From NCBI RefSeq assembly GCF_002909255.1, contig NZ_PIOB01000009.1, positions 124,001 to 188,000 on the forward strand: a DNA stretch of 64,000 nucleotides. The letters are read 5' to 3'. Source of the DNA: Arenibacter hampyeongensis. GTDB lineage: Bacteria > Bacteroidota > Bacteroidia > Flavobacteriales > Flavobacteriaceae. This document shows, one piece after another, positions 17,073 to 26,060 of this stretch. Both the position numbers and the translations under genes were made by a program. The notes below the pieces were generated by a model. The model did no database searches, was not told the origin of the DNA, and saw nothing but the letters and a program-made list of their open reading frames with translations. Each line of letters opens with the position of its first letter. Positions within the stretch are counted from its first letter, which is position 1.

Positions 17073-18278
17073 ATGCCAGGATTTGAACTTTTTGGAGATA
17101 AGGAACGTGAACATTTGAATGACGTATTGGATTCAGGAGTATTAATGCGGTATGGTTTTGACGGCATGAGGAATGGTCATTGGAAAGCTAAGGAGTTGGA
17201 AAAGGCCCTGGAAAAGCGTATGCAGGTGAATCACGCACAACTGGTGAGCAGTGGTACTGCCGCTTTAACAGTTGCTTTGGCCTGTGGAAAGATAGGAGCA
17301 GGGGATGAAGTTATTTTGCCCACCTTCACATTTGTTGCGAGTTTTGAAGCGGTTCTTTCAGTTGGTGCTATTCCCATTTTGGTAGATGTGGACGATACAC
17401 TTACTTTAGATCCCGCAGCAGTTGAAAAGGCCGTTACCAGTAAAACCAAAGCCGTGATGCCTGTACATATGTGCGGATCTATGGCCGATTTGGCACCATT
17501 AAAAAGCATATGCGACAAACATAATCTAATTCTACTGGAAGATGCCTGTCAGGCCATTGGTGGCAGCTATGAAGGGAAACCTTTGGGCAGCTATGGAGAT
17601 CTGGGATGTTTTTCGTTCGACTATGTAAAGACAATTACCTGTGGGGAAGGTGGTGCCATTATTACCAATAACAAAGAATATTATAAAAGTGCCGACCAAT
17701 ATTCCGATCATGGTCATGACCATATTGGAAAGGATAGGGGAGCGGAGAACCATCCCATACTAGGTTACAACTATAGGATTTCTGAACTACATGCAGCAGT
17801 AGGTTTGGCTCAAATTGAACGTTTGGACGATTTTATAGCCACTCAGAAAAAGAATTATTTCGTTTTGCGAACGGCCTTGGAAAAAATCCCTGGAATTAGC
17901 TTTAGGCGGGTCCCAAAAAATGGAGTTGAGAACTATTCTTTTCTCAGTTTCTATTTGCCAACGGAAGAAATGGCCAGAAAGTCGATCAAGGCTTTTTCTG
18001 AAAATGGCGTGGATGCCTGCTTTTATTGGTTCGACAATAATTGGCATTATTACAGAAAATGGGATCATTTAAAAGACCTTAATGGCCTCAATGGTTTTTC
18101 CAAAGAGATTAAAAACGGACTTCCAAACTATGAGGCTTCGGATTTCTCCCGGTCCGATCATTGGGTAAGTAGAAATATTTCCTGTTTGATCAAGTTGGGA
18201 TGGACAGATGAAGAGGTTACTTCAAGGGCTAAAAATATGGTAAATGTTCTCCAAAATATTATCGTGAGTAAGACATAA
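17073..18278 (+). CDS. DegT/DnrJ/EryC1/StrS family PLP-dependent aminotransferase
   Basis: A 401-residue sugar-aminotransferase-type enzyme. The segments SSGTAALTVALACGK and DACQAIGGSYEGKPLGSYGDLGCFSFDYVK are diagnostic, and Lys186 in YVKTITCGEGG is the PLP Schiff-base residue. The family usually transfers an amino group to keto-sugars in surface-polysaccharide or aminosugar pathways. No other sugar-nucleotide genes are adjacent: the next gene starts a polysaccharide utilisation locus after a terminator. A role in that locus is not supported. Confidence 0.88.
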   Translation: MPGFELFGDKEREHLNDVLDSGVLMRYGFDGMRNGHWKAKELEKALEKRMQVNHAQLVSSGTAALTVALACGKIGAGDEVILPTFTFVASFEAVLSVGAIPILVDVDDTLTLDPAAVEKAVTSKTKAVMPVHMCGSMADLAPLKSICDKHNLILLEDACQAIGGSYEGKPLGSYGDLGCFSFDYVKTITCGEGGAIITNNKEYYKSADQYSDHGHDHIGKDRGAENHPILGYNYRISELHAAVGLAQIERLDDFIATQKKNYFVLRTALEKIPGISFRRVPKNGVENYSFLSFYLPTEEMARKSIKAFSENGVDACFYWFDNNWHYYRKWDHLKDLNGLNGFSKEIKNGLPNYEASDFSRSDHWVSRNISCLIKLGWTDEEVTSRAKNMVNVLQNIIVSKT

Positions 18279-18364
18279 TTAACTCTTAAATTTTTGACAT
18301 TTCAGGTTTAAAATTGACAATATGTCTTAAATTCCTTTCACAATTCCTTTTAATTAATATCATA

Positions 18365-18387
18365 AAAGAGGGCTCAACGCCCTCTTT
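18365..18387 (+). terminator. Hairpin terminator after the DegT aminotransferase
   Basis: A perfect 9-bp stem, AAAGAGGGC (18365-18373) and GCCCTCTTT (18379-18387), with loop TCAAC, 87 bases after the stop codon. It separates the aminotransferase from the susC operon. Confidence 0.75.
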
Positions 18388-18491
18388 ATTGGTTTTGATC
18401 AATTCCTCCATGTTTTTGGGAAATATGTCCATTCTTTCACATTTTGTTAACATTAGTTTAGCACCTGATAAATAACAAACTCAAGTAAAAC

Positions 18492-21400
18492 ATGAAGAAA
18501 CTTAAATTTTTGATACTAGTCTTTCTGATGGGTATCACATCTGTTTCCTGGGCTCAGACTAATGTGACGGGAACAGTAATGGACGAACAGAACGTTCCGC
18601 TTCCAGGGGCGAACGTAGTAGTAAAAGGCACTACCAATGGAGTGGTGACAGACTTTGATGGTAATTTCACTATTAATGTCAAAGATGCTAAAGCGCGGTT
18701 GGTGGTATCCTATATAGGATATGTTGCTAAAGAAATTACCTTGGATGGTTCATCCAATTACACCATAACCCTTGCTGAAGATGCTACTGGTCTTGAAGAA
18801 GTGGTTGTCATTGGATATGGATCTGTAAAAAGAACCGATTTAACAGGAGCAGTAGCTTCTTTAGATGCGACAGCAATTACCGAGCAGAAAAAAACTGATA
18901 TTAGTCAGGCATTGCAAGGGCGTGTTGCCGGTGTTGATGTTAGGGCCAATAACAACAAGCCTGGGGCACCAATATCCATAGATATTAGGGGTAATACCGT
19001 TATTCAGAATACTAATGAAACACGCGATGGGCTAAATGATGACCTTGCTGCCGACCTTTCCAGTCCATTATATGTGGTAGATGGGGTGTTTTTTGATGAT
19101 ATTAACATTTTAAACCCGGCTGATATCCAGCAAATAGACATTTTAAAGGATGCTTCGGCTACGGCAATTTATGGATCTAGAGGTGCCAATGGTGTGGTAA
19201 TTATTACTACTAAAAATGGTGTTGAAGGAAGAACGGTATTCACTTACGAAACTACTGTAGGGATAAACTCAGTAGCCAATAAACCTGATATGTATAATGG
19301 AGATGAGTTTGTAGGTTTTGTTGAAGATGTTATAAGGAGTAGAAATTGGCAAGGGCTTTTTGATTTTAATACACCCTACTATCCGACGGTTGACGATTAC
19401 AATAATACACCTGTAGATTTTTCCGACGAATTTAGATCTTCAAATGAAGAAGCCGATAATGTGGCGAACCGCCGTTACACCGATTGGCAAAACGATTATA
19501 TAAAAACAGGGCTTCAAACAAGTCATAATTTAGGTATGTCAGGTGGTCGTAATGGGTTGACATATAATGGATCTATTGGTTACTTGAGTAATGAAGGGGT
19601 AGTGGGAATAGAAAAATTCGATCGGTACAACTTAAATACTTCTATAACTAAAAAGGTATCCGATAAGTTTACGGTTGGTTTAAAAGCATATTTATCACTG
19701 TCAGAACGTGAAACTGGTAGTAATGAATTGTTTAGAAGCACATTGCGTTTGTCGCCTACGGTGAATCCTCGTGATCCCGATGGCGACCTTATTCTATTCC
19801 CGGACGATCAAGATGGTCGTTTCTTAAACCCATATTATGAAGCTAACGAAAATGCTTGGTTAAGCAATACTAAAACGTTGGACGTCATAACCAATGTCTT
19901 TCTACAGTACCAACCAGTAGATTGGATAAGCTTTAAAACACAATTTGCTCCTAATTTAAGAACTACGCGATATGGGTCACAATTCGGACTGTTAACAAAA
20001 TCAGCCAGAAATGAAGAGGCTCGTACACGTGCGTACTATAATGCGTTTTTTAATACTTCTTATTCATGGGATAATATTGTTGATTTAAACTTTGAAATTG
20101 CTGAAGGTCATAAATTAAAATCTACCCTAATATCGTCGGTATATTATAGACAAGACGAGGGCAGTCGGATTGAAACCAGAAACTTTGATACTGACTCCTA
20201 TCGATATTACAATACAGCTGCCGGACTGGATGTACAAACTTACGCAACTGACTATGAAAAAGAAACCTTGTCCTCTTTTGCTGGTAGATTAAATTATAGT
20301 ATTGACGATAAATACCTGTTCACCTTTACAGGCAGATATGATGGTTCTTCTAAATTAGCTGTTGGCCATGAGTGGGCATTTTTCCCATCGGCGGCATTTG
20401 CTTGGAAGGCCAACGAGGAAAACTTTTTACAAGATGTAGATTGGTTAAGCAATCTTAAATTACGTTTAAGTTATGGTGAGTCAGGTAATGACAATGTGGC
20501 TCAACCTTATCAATCGTTGGCGTTTTTGAATGGAGCCGACTATGTTTATGGAAGCAACCACTTAAACGGTGTGCATGTTGCAGGATTGGCTAACTATGAT
20601 TTAACATGGGAACGCTCCAAAGAATATAACTTTGGTGTCGATTTAAGTATACTTGACAATAGAGTACGTTTAGGTTTGGAGGTTTACAACAAAAAAACAG
20701 TGGATGCAATTTTAGGCAAAACCTTATCGGCTATAACAGGATATGGTACTGCTATTGGTAATTACGGATCCGTTAGGAACAATGGTGTAGAAATAACTCT
20801 AAATACCACCAATATCCAAACAGAAAATTTTAAATGGACTACAAATCTAAACTATGCACGGAACAAAAATGAAATTTTAGAGCTTGATGGCGGTATAGAC
20901 AAACTTCCTTATGGGGATCATGGTGTACGCCAAATAGGTGAGCCTGTAGATGCCATTTACAGTTACAAAATAGCCGGAATATGGCAATTGGATGAAGCTG
21001 CTGAAGCACATAGCTACAATGCTTTTCCTGGGCAATGGAAGTATGAAGACCTTAATAATGATGGTGTCTTAAATCAAGATGACAATACTGTAATTGGGTC
21101 CATATCGCCAGATTGGATTGGAGGTATGACAAACACTTTTACCTATACTAATTTTGATTTATCCGTTCAAATGTACACCAGACAAGGTTCTTATGGACAT
21201 TCTGAGTTTTATAACAACTTTGTGCCATGGCAAAACGACCGGGCAAAATTTAACAAGTTAGATATGGATTATTGGACACCCAACAATCCAGATGCAAAAT
21301 TCCCTGCAGCTCATTATGCCTCAACTGGAAACAACTATTACACTGGTTTCGATTTTGTTAAAATTGGGAACATCGGTTTAGGATATAATGCTTCACAAGC

Positions 21401-21569
21401 CTTGTTGGATAAACTTAAAATGTCTAGCTTAAGGTTAACGCTAGATGTTCAAAATCCATTTACGTTTACCGATTATACCGGCCCAGATCCAGAAACCGGA
21501 TTGAATAACTCATATAACGCTGGTTATATGATAAAAACAGTGTTATTCGGACTTAAATTGTCGTATTAA
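18492..21569 (+). CDS. susC: SusC/RagA family TonB-dependent outer-membrane transporter
   Basis: A 1025-residue protein. It has a signal peptide (cleavage near SWAQ), a carboxypeptidase-like regulatory domain (residues about 22-95, with NVPLPGANVVVKGT), a TonB-box/plug entry motif, EEVVVIGYGSVKR, near 106-118, a plug domain containing LKDASATAIYGSRGANGVVIITTK, and a C-terminal beta barrel ending in hydrophobic KLSY. It imports oligosaccharides across the outer membrane together with the SusD lipoprotein encoded 9 bp downstream. It is the first gene of the utilisation locus and is probably controlled by the hybrid two-component protein at 26061-30098. Confidence 0.96.
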   Translation: MKKLKFLILVFLMGITSVSWAQTNVTGTVMDEQNVPLPGANVVVKGTTNGVVTDFDGNFTINVKDAKARLVVSYIGYVAKEITLDGSSNYTITLAEDATGLEEVVVIGYGSVKRTDLTGAVASLDATAITEQKKTDISQALQGRVAGVDVRANNNKPGAPISIDIRGNTVIQNTNETRDGLNDDLAADLSSPLYVVDGVFFDDINILNPADIQQIDILKDASATAIYGSRGANGVVIITTKNGVEGRTVFTYETTVGINSVANKPDMYNGDEFVGFVEDVIRSRNWQGLFDFNTPYYPTVDDYNNTPVDFSDEFRSSNEEADNVANRRYTDWQNDYIKTGLQTSHNLGMSGGRNGLTYNGSIGYLSNEGVVGIEKFDRYNLNTSITKKVSDKFTVGLKAYLSLSERETGSNELFRSTLRLSPTVNPRDPDGDLILFPDDQDGRFLNPYYEANENAWLSNTKTLDVITNVFLQYQPVDWISFKTQFAPNLRTTRYGSQFGLLTKSARNEEARTRAYYNAFFNTSYSWDNIVDLNFEIAEGHKLKSTLISSVYYRQDEGSRIETRNFDTDSYRYYNTAAGLDVQTYATDYEKETLSSFAGRLNYSIDDKYLFTFTGRYDGSSKLAVGHEWAFFPSAAFAWKANEENFLQDVDWLSNLKLRLSYGESGNDNVAQPYQSLAFLNGADYVYGSNHLNGVHVAGLANYDLTWERSKEYNFGVDLSILDNRVRLGLEVYNKKTVDAILGKTLSAITGYGTAIGNYGSVRNNGVEITLNTTNIQTENFKWTTNLNYARNKNEILELDGGIDKLPYGDHGVRQIGEPVDAIYSYKIAGIWQLDEAAEAHSYNAFPGQWKYEDLNNDGVLNQDDNTVIGSISPDWIGGMTNTFTYTNFDLSVQMYTRQGSYGHSEFYNNFVPWQNDRAKFNKLDMDYWTPNNPDAKFPAAHYASTGNNYYTGFDFVKIGNIGLGYNASQALLDKLKMSSLRLTLDVQNPFTFTDYTGPDPETGLNNSYNAGYMIKTVLFGLKLSY

Positions 21570-21577
21570 TTTTAAAA

Positions 21578-23230
21578 ATGTTAAAGATGAAAATAAATAA
21601 TAATATAAAGCAAGTTATTGCATTGTTCATTTTTTCAATGCTCTTGATTGGCTGTAATGACTTTATCCAAGAGGATGCATATTCAGATGTAACCAGTGAA
21701 ACTTTTATAAATGAAAGTAATGCTGATCAATTAGTGGTTGGGGTTTATACATCTACACGAGGATATTATAGAAATCACGGCTATAAATTTGAAGGAACTG
21801 ACCTATTTACCACAAAGAGTGAACTGTCTTCGTTTAGCAGTTCAAACGATTACAATAACTTTGTGGCACCAGAAACTAATGGTGTATGGAGTAGTAATTA
21901 TAACGTAATAGCCAAAGCGAATACAGCAATTAACCGTTTTGAAAACCAAATTAGTTGGAGCGATGCCAATCTTAATGCTAAAGCCTATGGTATTGCCCAA
22001 GCACGTGCCTTAAGAGCACTAGCATTTTTTAATTTGGCCGTACAATACGGTGGTGTAGCGTTGGATTTGGAAGAGCCGTTAAGCATACGTAATGATTATA
22101 CACGTTCAACGGAAGAAGCAACTTATACATTGATAATAAGTGAGTTGGAAGCTGCCATACCAAACCTTGAGGATAAACCGGAAACAGGGCGTTTCTCTAA
22201 TAGGGCAGCTCAGCACCTTTTGGCAGAAGTGTATTTAACAAGAGCGTATAAATCTTTTGCCGGAGCAAGCGATTTTCAATCCGCTGCCGATTTAGCTGTT
22301 CAAGCCATCGATGGGTATGATATTAGGAGTCAATCATTTGCTGATGTCTTTGCTTATGACAATCAGGTGAATGACGAAATACTTTTTGCGGCTCAGTGGG
22401 AAAATAATGAATTTACAGAGGATAGAAATAATAACAAACATTCCTTATTTATGTTTGGTGTGCAGGAATTACCAGGTGTAAGTAGATCAAATCAATATGG
22501 TGTATCATCTGGTAATCAAATGATGACGCCATATTTCTATTCCTTATTTGCAGATGACGATACTCGTGAAGACGCGACCATACATCGCGTACTTTATGCG
22601 GACGAAGACGCGGCATGGGGCGATGATACCATTGTTCCAGGTGATACAGTAGTATATTTCCCAAAAGAAGCGATTAATGTAACAGAACTTACGGATAAAT
22701 TGGATAGATACTGGGTATATCAACCAGATCAATACCTACATGGTAAACCAGCTGATATTACGGGGGTAAATTATTTGTATTCTACTGGTCTTGTTACACA
22801 TTTTCCAATCATGAAAAAATTTGATGACGAGGTTTATAATGATGAAAACGGTGGTGCACGCGATACCTTTATTTTTAGGGTTGCGGGAACACATTTGTTG
22901 GCGGCAGAAGCTTTCTTGGGCGCCGGAAATACTGCTCAAGCTCTATTTCACCTAAATCGCGTGAGGGAACGCGCAACAGGTCTAGCTGATCATTATTCAA
23001 CCATAGATTTAGATGTAATACTGGCCGAAAGCGCATTGGAACTTGCTGGGGAGGATAATAGATGGGCCGCCTTAAAGCGTATGGGGAAATTGGAAGAAAG
23101 AATCAATTTATATAACCCGCATGTAATAGATCATGGTGCTTTTGATTCCTCAAAACATTTATTACGACCAATACCCACAAGAGAGATAGCTCTATCGCCA
23201 AACACAATGGAACAAAACCCAAATTATTAA
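21578..23230 (+). CDS. susD: SusD/RagB family surface glycan-binding lipoprotein
   Basis: A 550-residue lipoprotein. The signal ends in a LIGC lipobox, and acidic residues follow the Cys within a few positions, as common in surface-exposed Bacteroidota lipoproteins. TPR-like helices (ARALRALAFFNLAVQYGGV, then RFSNRAAQHLLAEVYLTRA) and a C-terminal DNRWAALKRMGKLEER-type segment ending in LSPNTMEQNPNY are SusD hallmarks. It caps SusC and binds the target glycan. The Met at 21587 is an equally good start. A terminator follows. Confidence 0.95.
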   Translation: MLKMKINNNIKQVIALFIFSMLLIGCNDFIQEDAYSDVTSETFINESNADQLVVGVYTSTRGYYRNHGYKFEGTDLFTTKSELSSFSSSNDYNNFVAPETNGVWSSNYNVIAKANTAINRFENQISWSDANLNAKAYGIAQARALRALAFFNLAVQYGGVALDLEEPLSIRNDYTRSTEEATYTLIISELEAAIPNLEDKPETGRFSNRAAQHLLAEVYLTRAYKSFAGASDFQSAADLAVQAIDGYDIRSQSFADVFAYDNQVNDEILFAAQWENNEFTEDRNNNKHSLFMFGVQELPGVSRSNQYGVSSGNQMMTPYFYSLFADDDTREDATIHRVLYADEDAAWGDDTIVPGDTVVYFPKEAINVTELTDKLDRYWVYQPDQYLHGKPADITGVNYLYSTGLVTHFPIMKKFDDEVYNDENGGARDTFIFRVAGTHLLAAEAFLGAGNTAQALFHLNRVRERATGLADHYSTIDLDVILAESALELAGEDNRWAALKRMGKLEERINLYNPHVIDHGAFDSSKHLLRPIPTREIALSPNTMEQNPNY

Positions 23231-23584
23231 GAGAAATAATTTTATAAAATATTGTTTGAGTTAGTTGTTAGTTAAAATTATGGACGGGGGTTAATCCCTG
23301 TCCATATCTTTTGAAACTTTCAAAAACACTTCTTTCAAACTTATAGAATTGGATATATTTGGAATAATATTGGATATTTATAAAAAGTATAGCCAAAAGA
23401 AATACCAATCACTCTAAATGAATTTGGACAAAATAACTTGCCAACATAGAGCCACTGATAACAAAGCCCATCGGATAAATGGTTATTGCCGAGAATCAAA
23501 AAGACCCAACAATAGATTTCCTACTTTTGAAATATTGGAGTCCAATCGATAGAATTTTGAACAAAACCTTAAATTAAATATTAA
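23231..23584. other. Intergenic region between susD and the GH92-like gene
   Basis: The 354 bases hold the susD terminator hairpin at 23280-23305 and otherwise AT-rich sequence with no credible ORF or RNA gene. It probably contains a promoter for the downstream gene, but I cannot place one with confidence. Confidence 0.6.
23280..23305 (+). terminator. Hairpin after susD
   Basis: ATGGACGGGGG and TCCCTGTCCAT pair over about ten positions around a TTAA loop, followed by a T-rich stretch, 50 bases after the susD stop codon. It fits an operon terminator or attenuating hairpin between susCD and the downstream enzyme gene. Confidence 0.65.
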
Positions 23585-25906
23585 ATGAAAGTAGTCAAAT
23601 TATCCTTATCGGCTATCCTTGGCACCTTGCTTTTAGCAACGTTCCTTAATTCTTGCAAAGAAAATAAAATAGAAGAAAATTTCGATACCGCGACAATAAG
23701 TCCTGTCGACTTGGTATACCCACTTCTGGACACTGAAAATTCAAGATGGTTTTTCTTTTCATCGGCAAGTCGCCCATTCGGTATGGTAAATTTAAGTCCG
23801 GATACGGAAGTGGACGGAGCTTGGGGAAGTGGATATCGATATAAGGTAGATACCATCCATGGTTTTAGTCACATTCATGCCTGGCAACTTTCGGGACTAT
23901 CCGTACTGCCGGTTACACTATCCGAGGAAAACAGCAAGTCCATTTTCAAGGATTTTAAATCCAAGTTCGGTCATGAAAATGAAAAAGTATCACCGGGTTA
24001 TCATTCATTGGCTTTGAAGAAGTATGGAATTAATGTAGAGCTCACAAGCACCAAAAGAGTTGGCTTTCATAAATATATATACCCTAAAAATAAGGAGGCA
24101 GCTATACTTTTCAATTTAAATGGAATGTTGGGGCCTTGTGAAAATTTAGATGGGAATCTAATTCAGGTAGATGCTAAAAATCTTACAGGTGAGCTAGTCA
24201 TGGCTCCGACCCATAGAAGGCCCAAACCGGTAAAATTATTTTTCCATATTATTTTGGATAGAGAAGTAACAAGGGTAAACAAAGATGAAGAAACTGGAAA
24301 CTATTTGATCGGATTGGACAATGACTCCGACCAGATTTTGATGAAAGTGGGCATTTCATATACTTCAGTTGAAAATGCCAAAGCCAACATAGATGCGGAA
24401 CTGTCCCATTGGGATTTTGAAAGGATTGTAATGGAATCCAAGGATGAATGGAACAATGCCTTGGGTAGAATAAAAATATCGGGTGGCACAGAAACCTCCC
24501 AAAAAAGATTTTATACGGATCTATGGCATGCCTTGCAAGGTAGAAGGGTTATCAGCGATATTAACGGGGCATATCCAGATAATACAGGGGAGATTTTCAG
24601 AATTGGTCAAATACCTTTGGATGCAGCCGGAAAACCGAAATTCAACCACTATAATTCCGATTCTTTTTGGGGAGCTCAATGGACCATAAACACGCTTTGG
24701 GGCTTGGTATATCCCGAAATTATGGAAGAGTTTGTGCAATCTTTATTGCAGTACCAAAAGGACGGGGGATTGGTTCCCCGTGGGCCTTCAGGTGGTAATT
24801 ATACATATGTAATGACCGGGGCCTCATCCACACCATTTATTGTCAGCGCCATACAGAAAGGTATAGTTACGGATAACTTGGAGGGAATATATGAGGCGTT
24901 AAAGATAAATCATATGCATGGGGGAATAATGGAAAGGGCTGGATATGAGCATAATACCTCCCTTGGCGGTGGATTAAAATACTACATCAGGAATGGCTAC
25001 GTACCCTATCCCATTCCAGAGGGTAAATTTGGTGGCCATCAGGAGGGTGCAGGGGTAACCATGGAGTATGCCTATCAGGATTGGACCTTGGCACAATTGG
25101 CTAAAAAAATTGGAAATGAAGAAGATTACAACTATTTCATGAAGCGTTCTTTAAATTACAAAAATGTATTTGATAAGAGTGTAGGTTGGATGAGACCAAA
25201 AGATGTAGATGGTGTATGGACCCAAAACTTCAATCCCTACCAACATCAACACGGCTTTGTCGAATCTAACTCGGCCCAAGCAACTTGGTTTGTACCCCAC
25301 GATCTAACCGGTCTGGCAAATCTTATGGGAGGCAATGAAAAAGCAGTGGAGAAACTCAACCTTCAATTCGAAACGGCGGAAAAACTAGGATTCACATCTG
25401 GCAATTCGCATGCCCTGGAATTGCATCCCGAATATAGAAAAATACCGATCAATTATGGCAACCAGCCTTCCATGCAAACGGCCTTTGTGTTTAATAAATT
25501 GGGAAGACCGGATTTAACACAGTTATGGTCCAGAAAAGTAGTGGATAGAGCCTTTAGTGGTTTGTCTCCCGCAACCGGATATAACGGGGATGAGGACCAG
25601 GGACTAATGGGCAGTTTGGCAGTACTGTTGAAAATAGGGCTTTTTCAAATGAACGGAGGTACCGAGGACAATCCTATATACGAATTTGGCAGCCCTATTT
25701 TTGACAAAATAACCATAAGGTTGTCTAATGGTAAGGAAATGGTCATCAATGCCCCAGGTACAGCTTCGGATAAGCCTTATTTAAATGCTTTAAAAATAAA
25801 TGACATGGCATCGGACCAAAATTACATTAGTCATTCCGATATTTTAAAAGGAGTTATTTTGGATTTTACGATGGGATCAGTACCTTCCATGAATTTACGG
25901 CAATAA
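23585..25906 (+). CDS. GH92-like (alpha-1,2-mannosidase family) glycoside hydrolase, divergent
   Basis: A 773-residue lipoprotein (lipobox LNSC, Cys near residue 23). It begins with the GH92 N-terminal pattern VDLVYPLLDTENS and FFFSSASRPFGMVNLSPDT, and it keeps the ATWFVPHDLTGLANLMGG block and the C-terminal IYEFGSPIFDKITIRL. The usual EGNAWQY motif reads ESNSAQA (Glu560 kept). The usual GNDDxGxxSAW motif reads GDEDQGLMGSL (Asp669, Glu670, Asp671), so the acidic pair is kept in altered form and the SAW is lost. GH92 enzymes are calcium-dependent exo-mannosidases; these changes suggest a different linkage or sugar. It sits between susCD and their likely regulator. Confidence 0.87.
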   Translation: MKVVKLSLSAILGTLLLATFLNSCKENKIEENFDTATISPVDLVYPLLDTENSRWFFFSSASRPFGMVNLSPDTEVDGAWGSGYRYKVDTIHGFSHIHAWQLSGLSVLPVTLSEENSKSIFKDFKSKFGHENEKVSPGYHSLALKKYGINVELTSTKRVGFHKYIYPKNKEAAILFNLNGMLGPCENLDGNLIQVDAKNLTGELVMAPTHRRPKPVKLFFHIILDREVTRVNKDEETGNYLIGLDNDSDQILMKVGISYTSVENAKANIDAELSHWDFERIVMESKDEWNNALGRIKISGGTETSQKRFYTDLWHALQGRRVISDINGAYPDNTGEIFRIGQIPLDAAGKPKFNHYNSDSFWGAQWTINTLWGLVYPEIMEEFVQSLLQYQKDGGLVPRGPSGGNYTYVMTGASSTPFIVSAIQKGIVTDNLEGIYEALKINHMHGGIMERAGYEHNTSLGGGLKYYIRNGYVPYPIPEGKFGGHQEGAGVTMEYAYQDWTLAQLAKKIGNEEDYNYFMKRSLNYKNVFDKSVGWMRPKDVDGVWTQNFNPYQHQHGFVESNSAQATWFVPHDLTGLANLMGGNEKAVEKLNLQFETAEKLGFTSGNSHALELHPEYRKIPINYGNQPSMQTAFVFNKLGRPDLTQLWSRKVVDRAFSGLSPATGYNGDEDQGLMGSLAVLLKIGLFQMNGGTEDNPIYEFGSPIFDKITIRLSNGKEMVINAPGTASDKPYLNALKINDMASDQNYISHSDILKGVILDFTMGSVPSMNLRQ

Positions 25907-26060
25907 TAAGGGTAGAGTGATCTATTAGGATTTTTCAGGAACAATAGATGGAACACCTCAAATATTCTAGTCCACTATAGGGTTAATTTATTTGAGGTTT
26001 TTAAGCTATAGCGACCAAGGTTCCTTATAACGGTTTTTAAAAGATAGTAGTAATCACATT

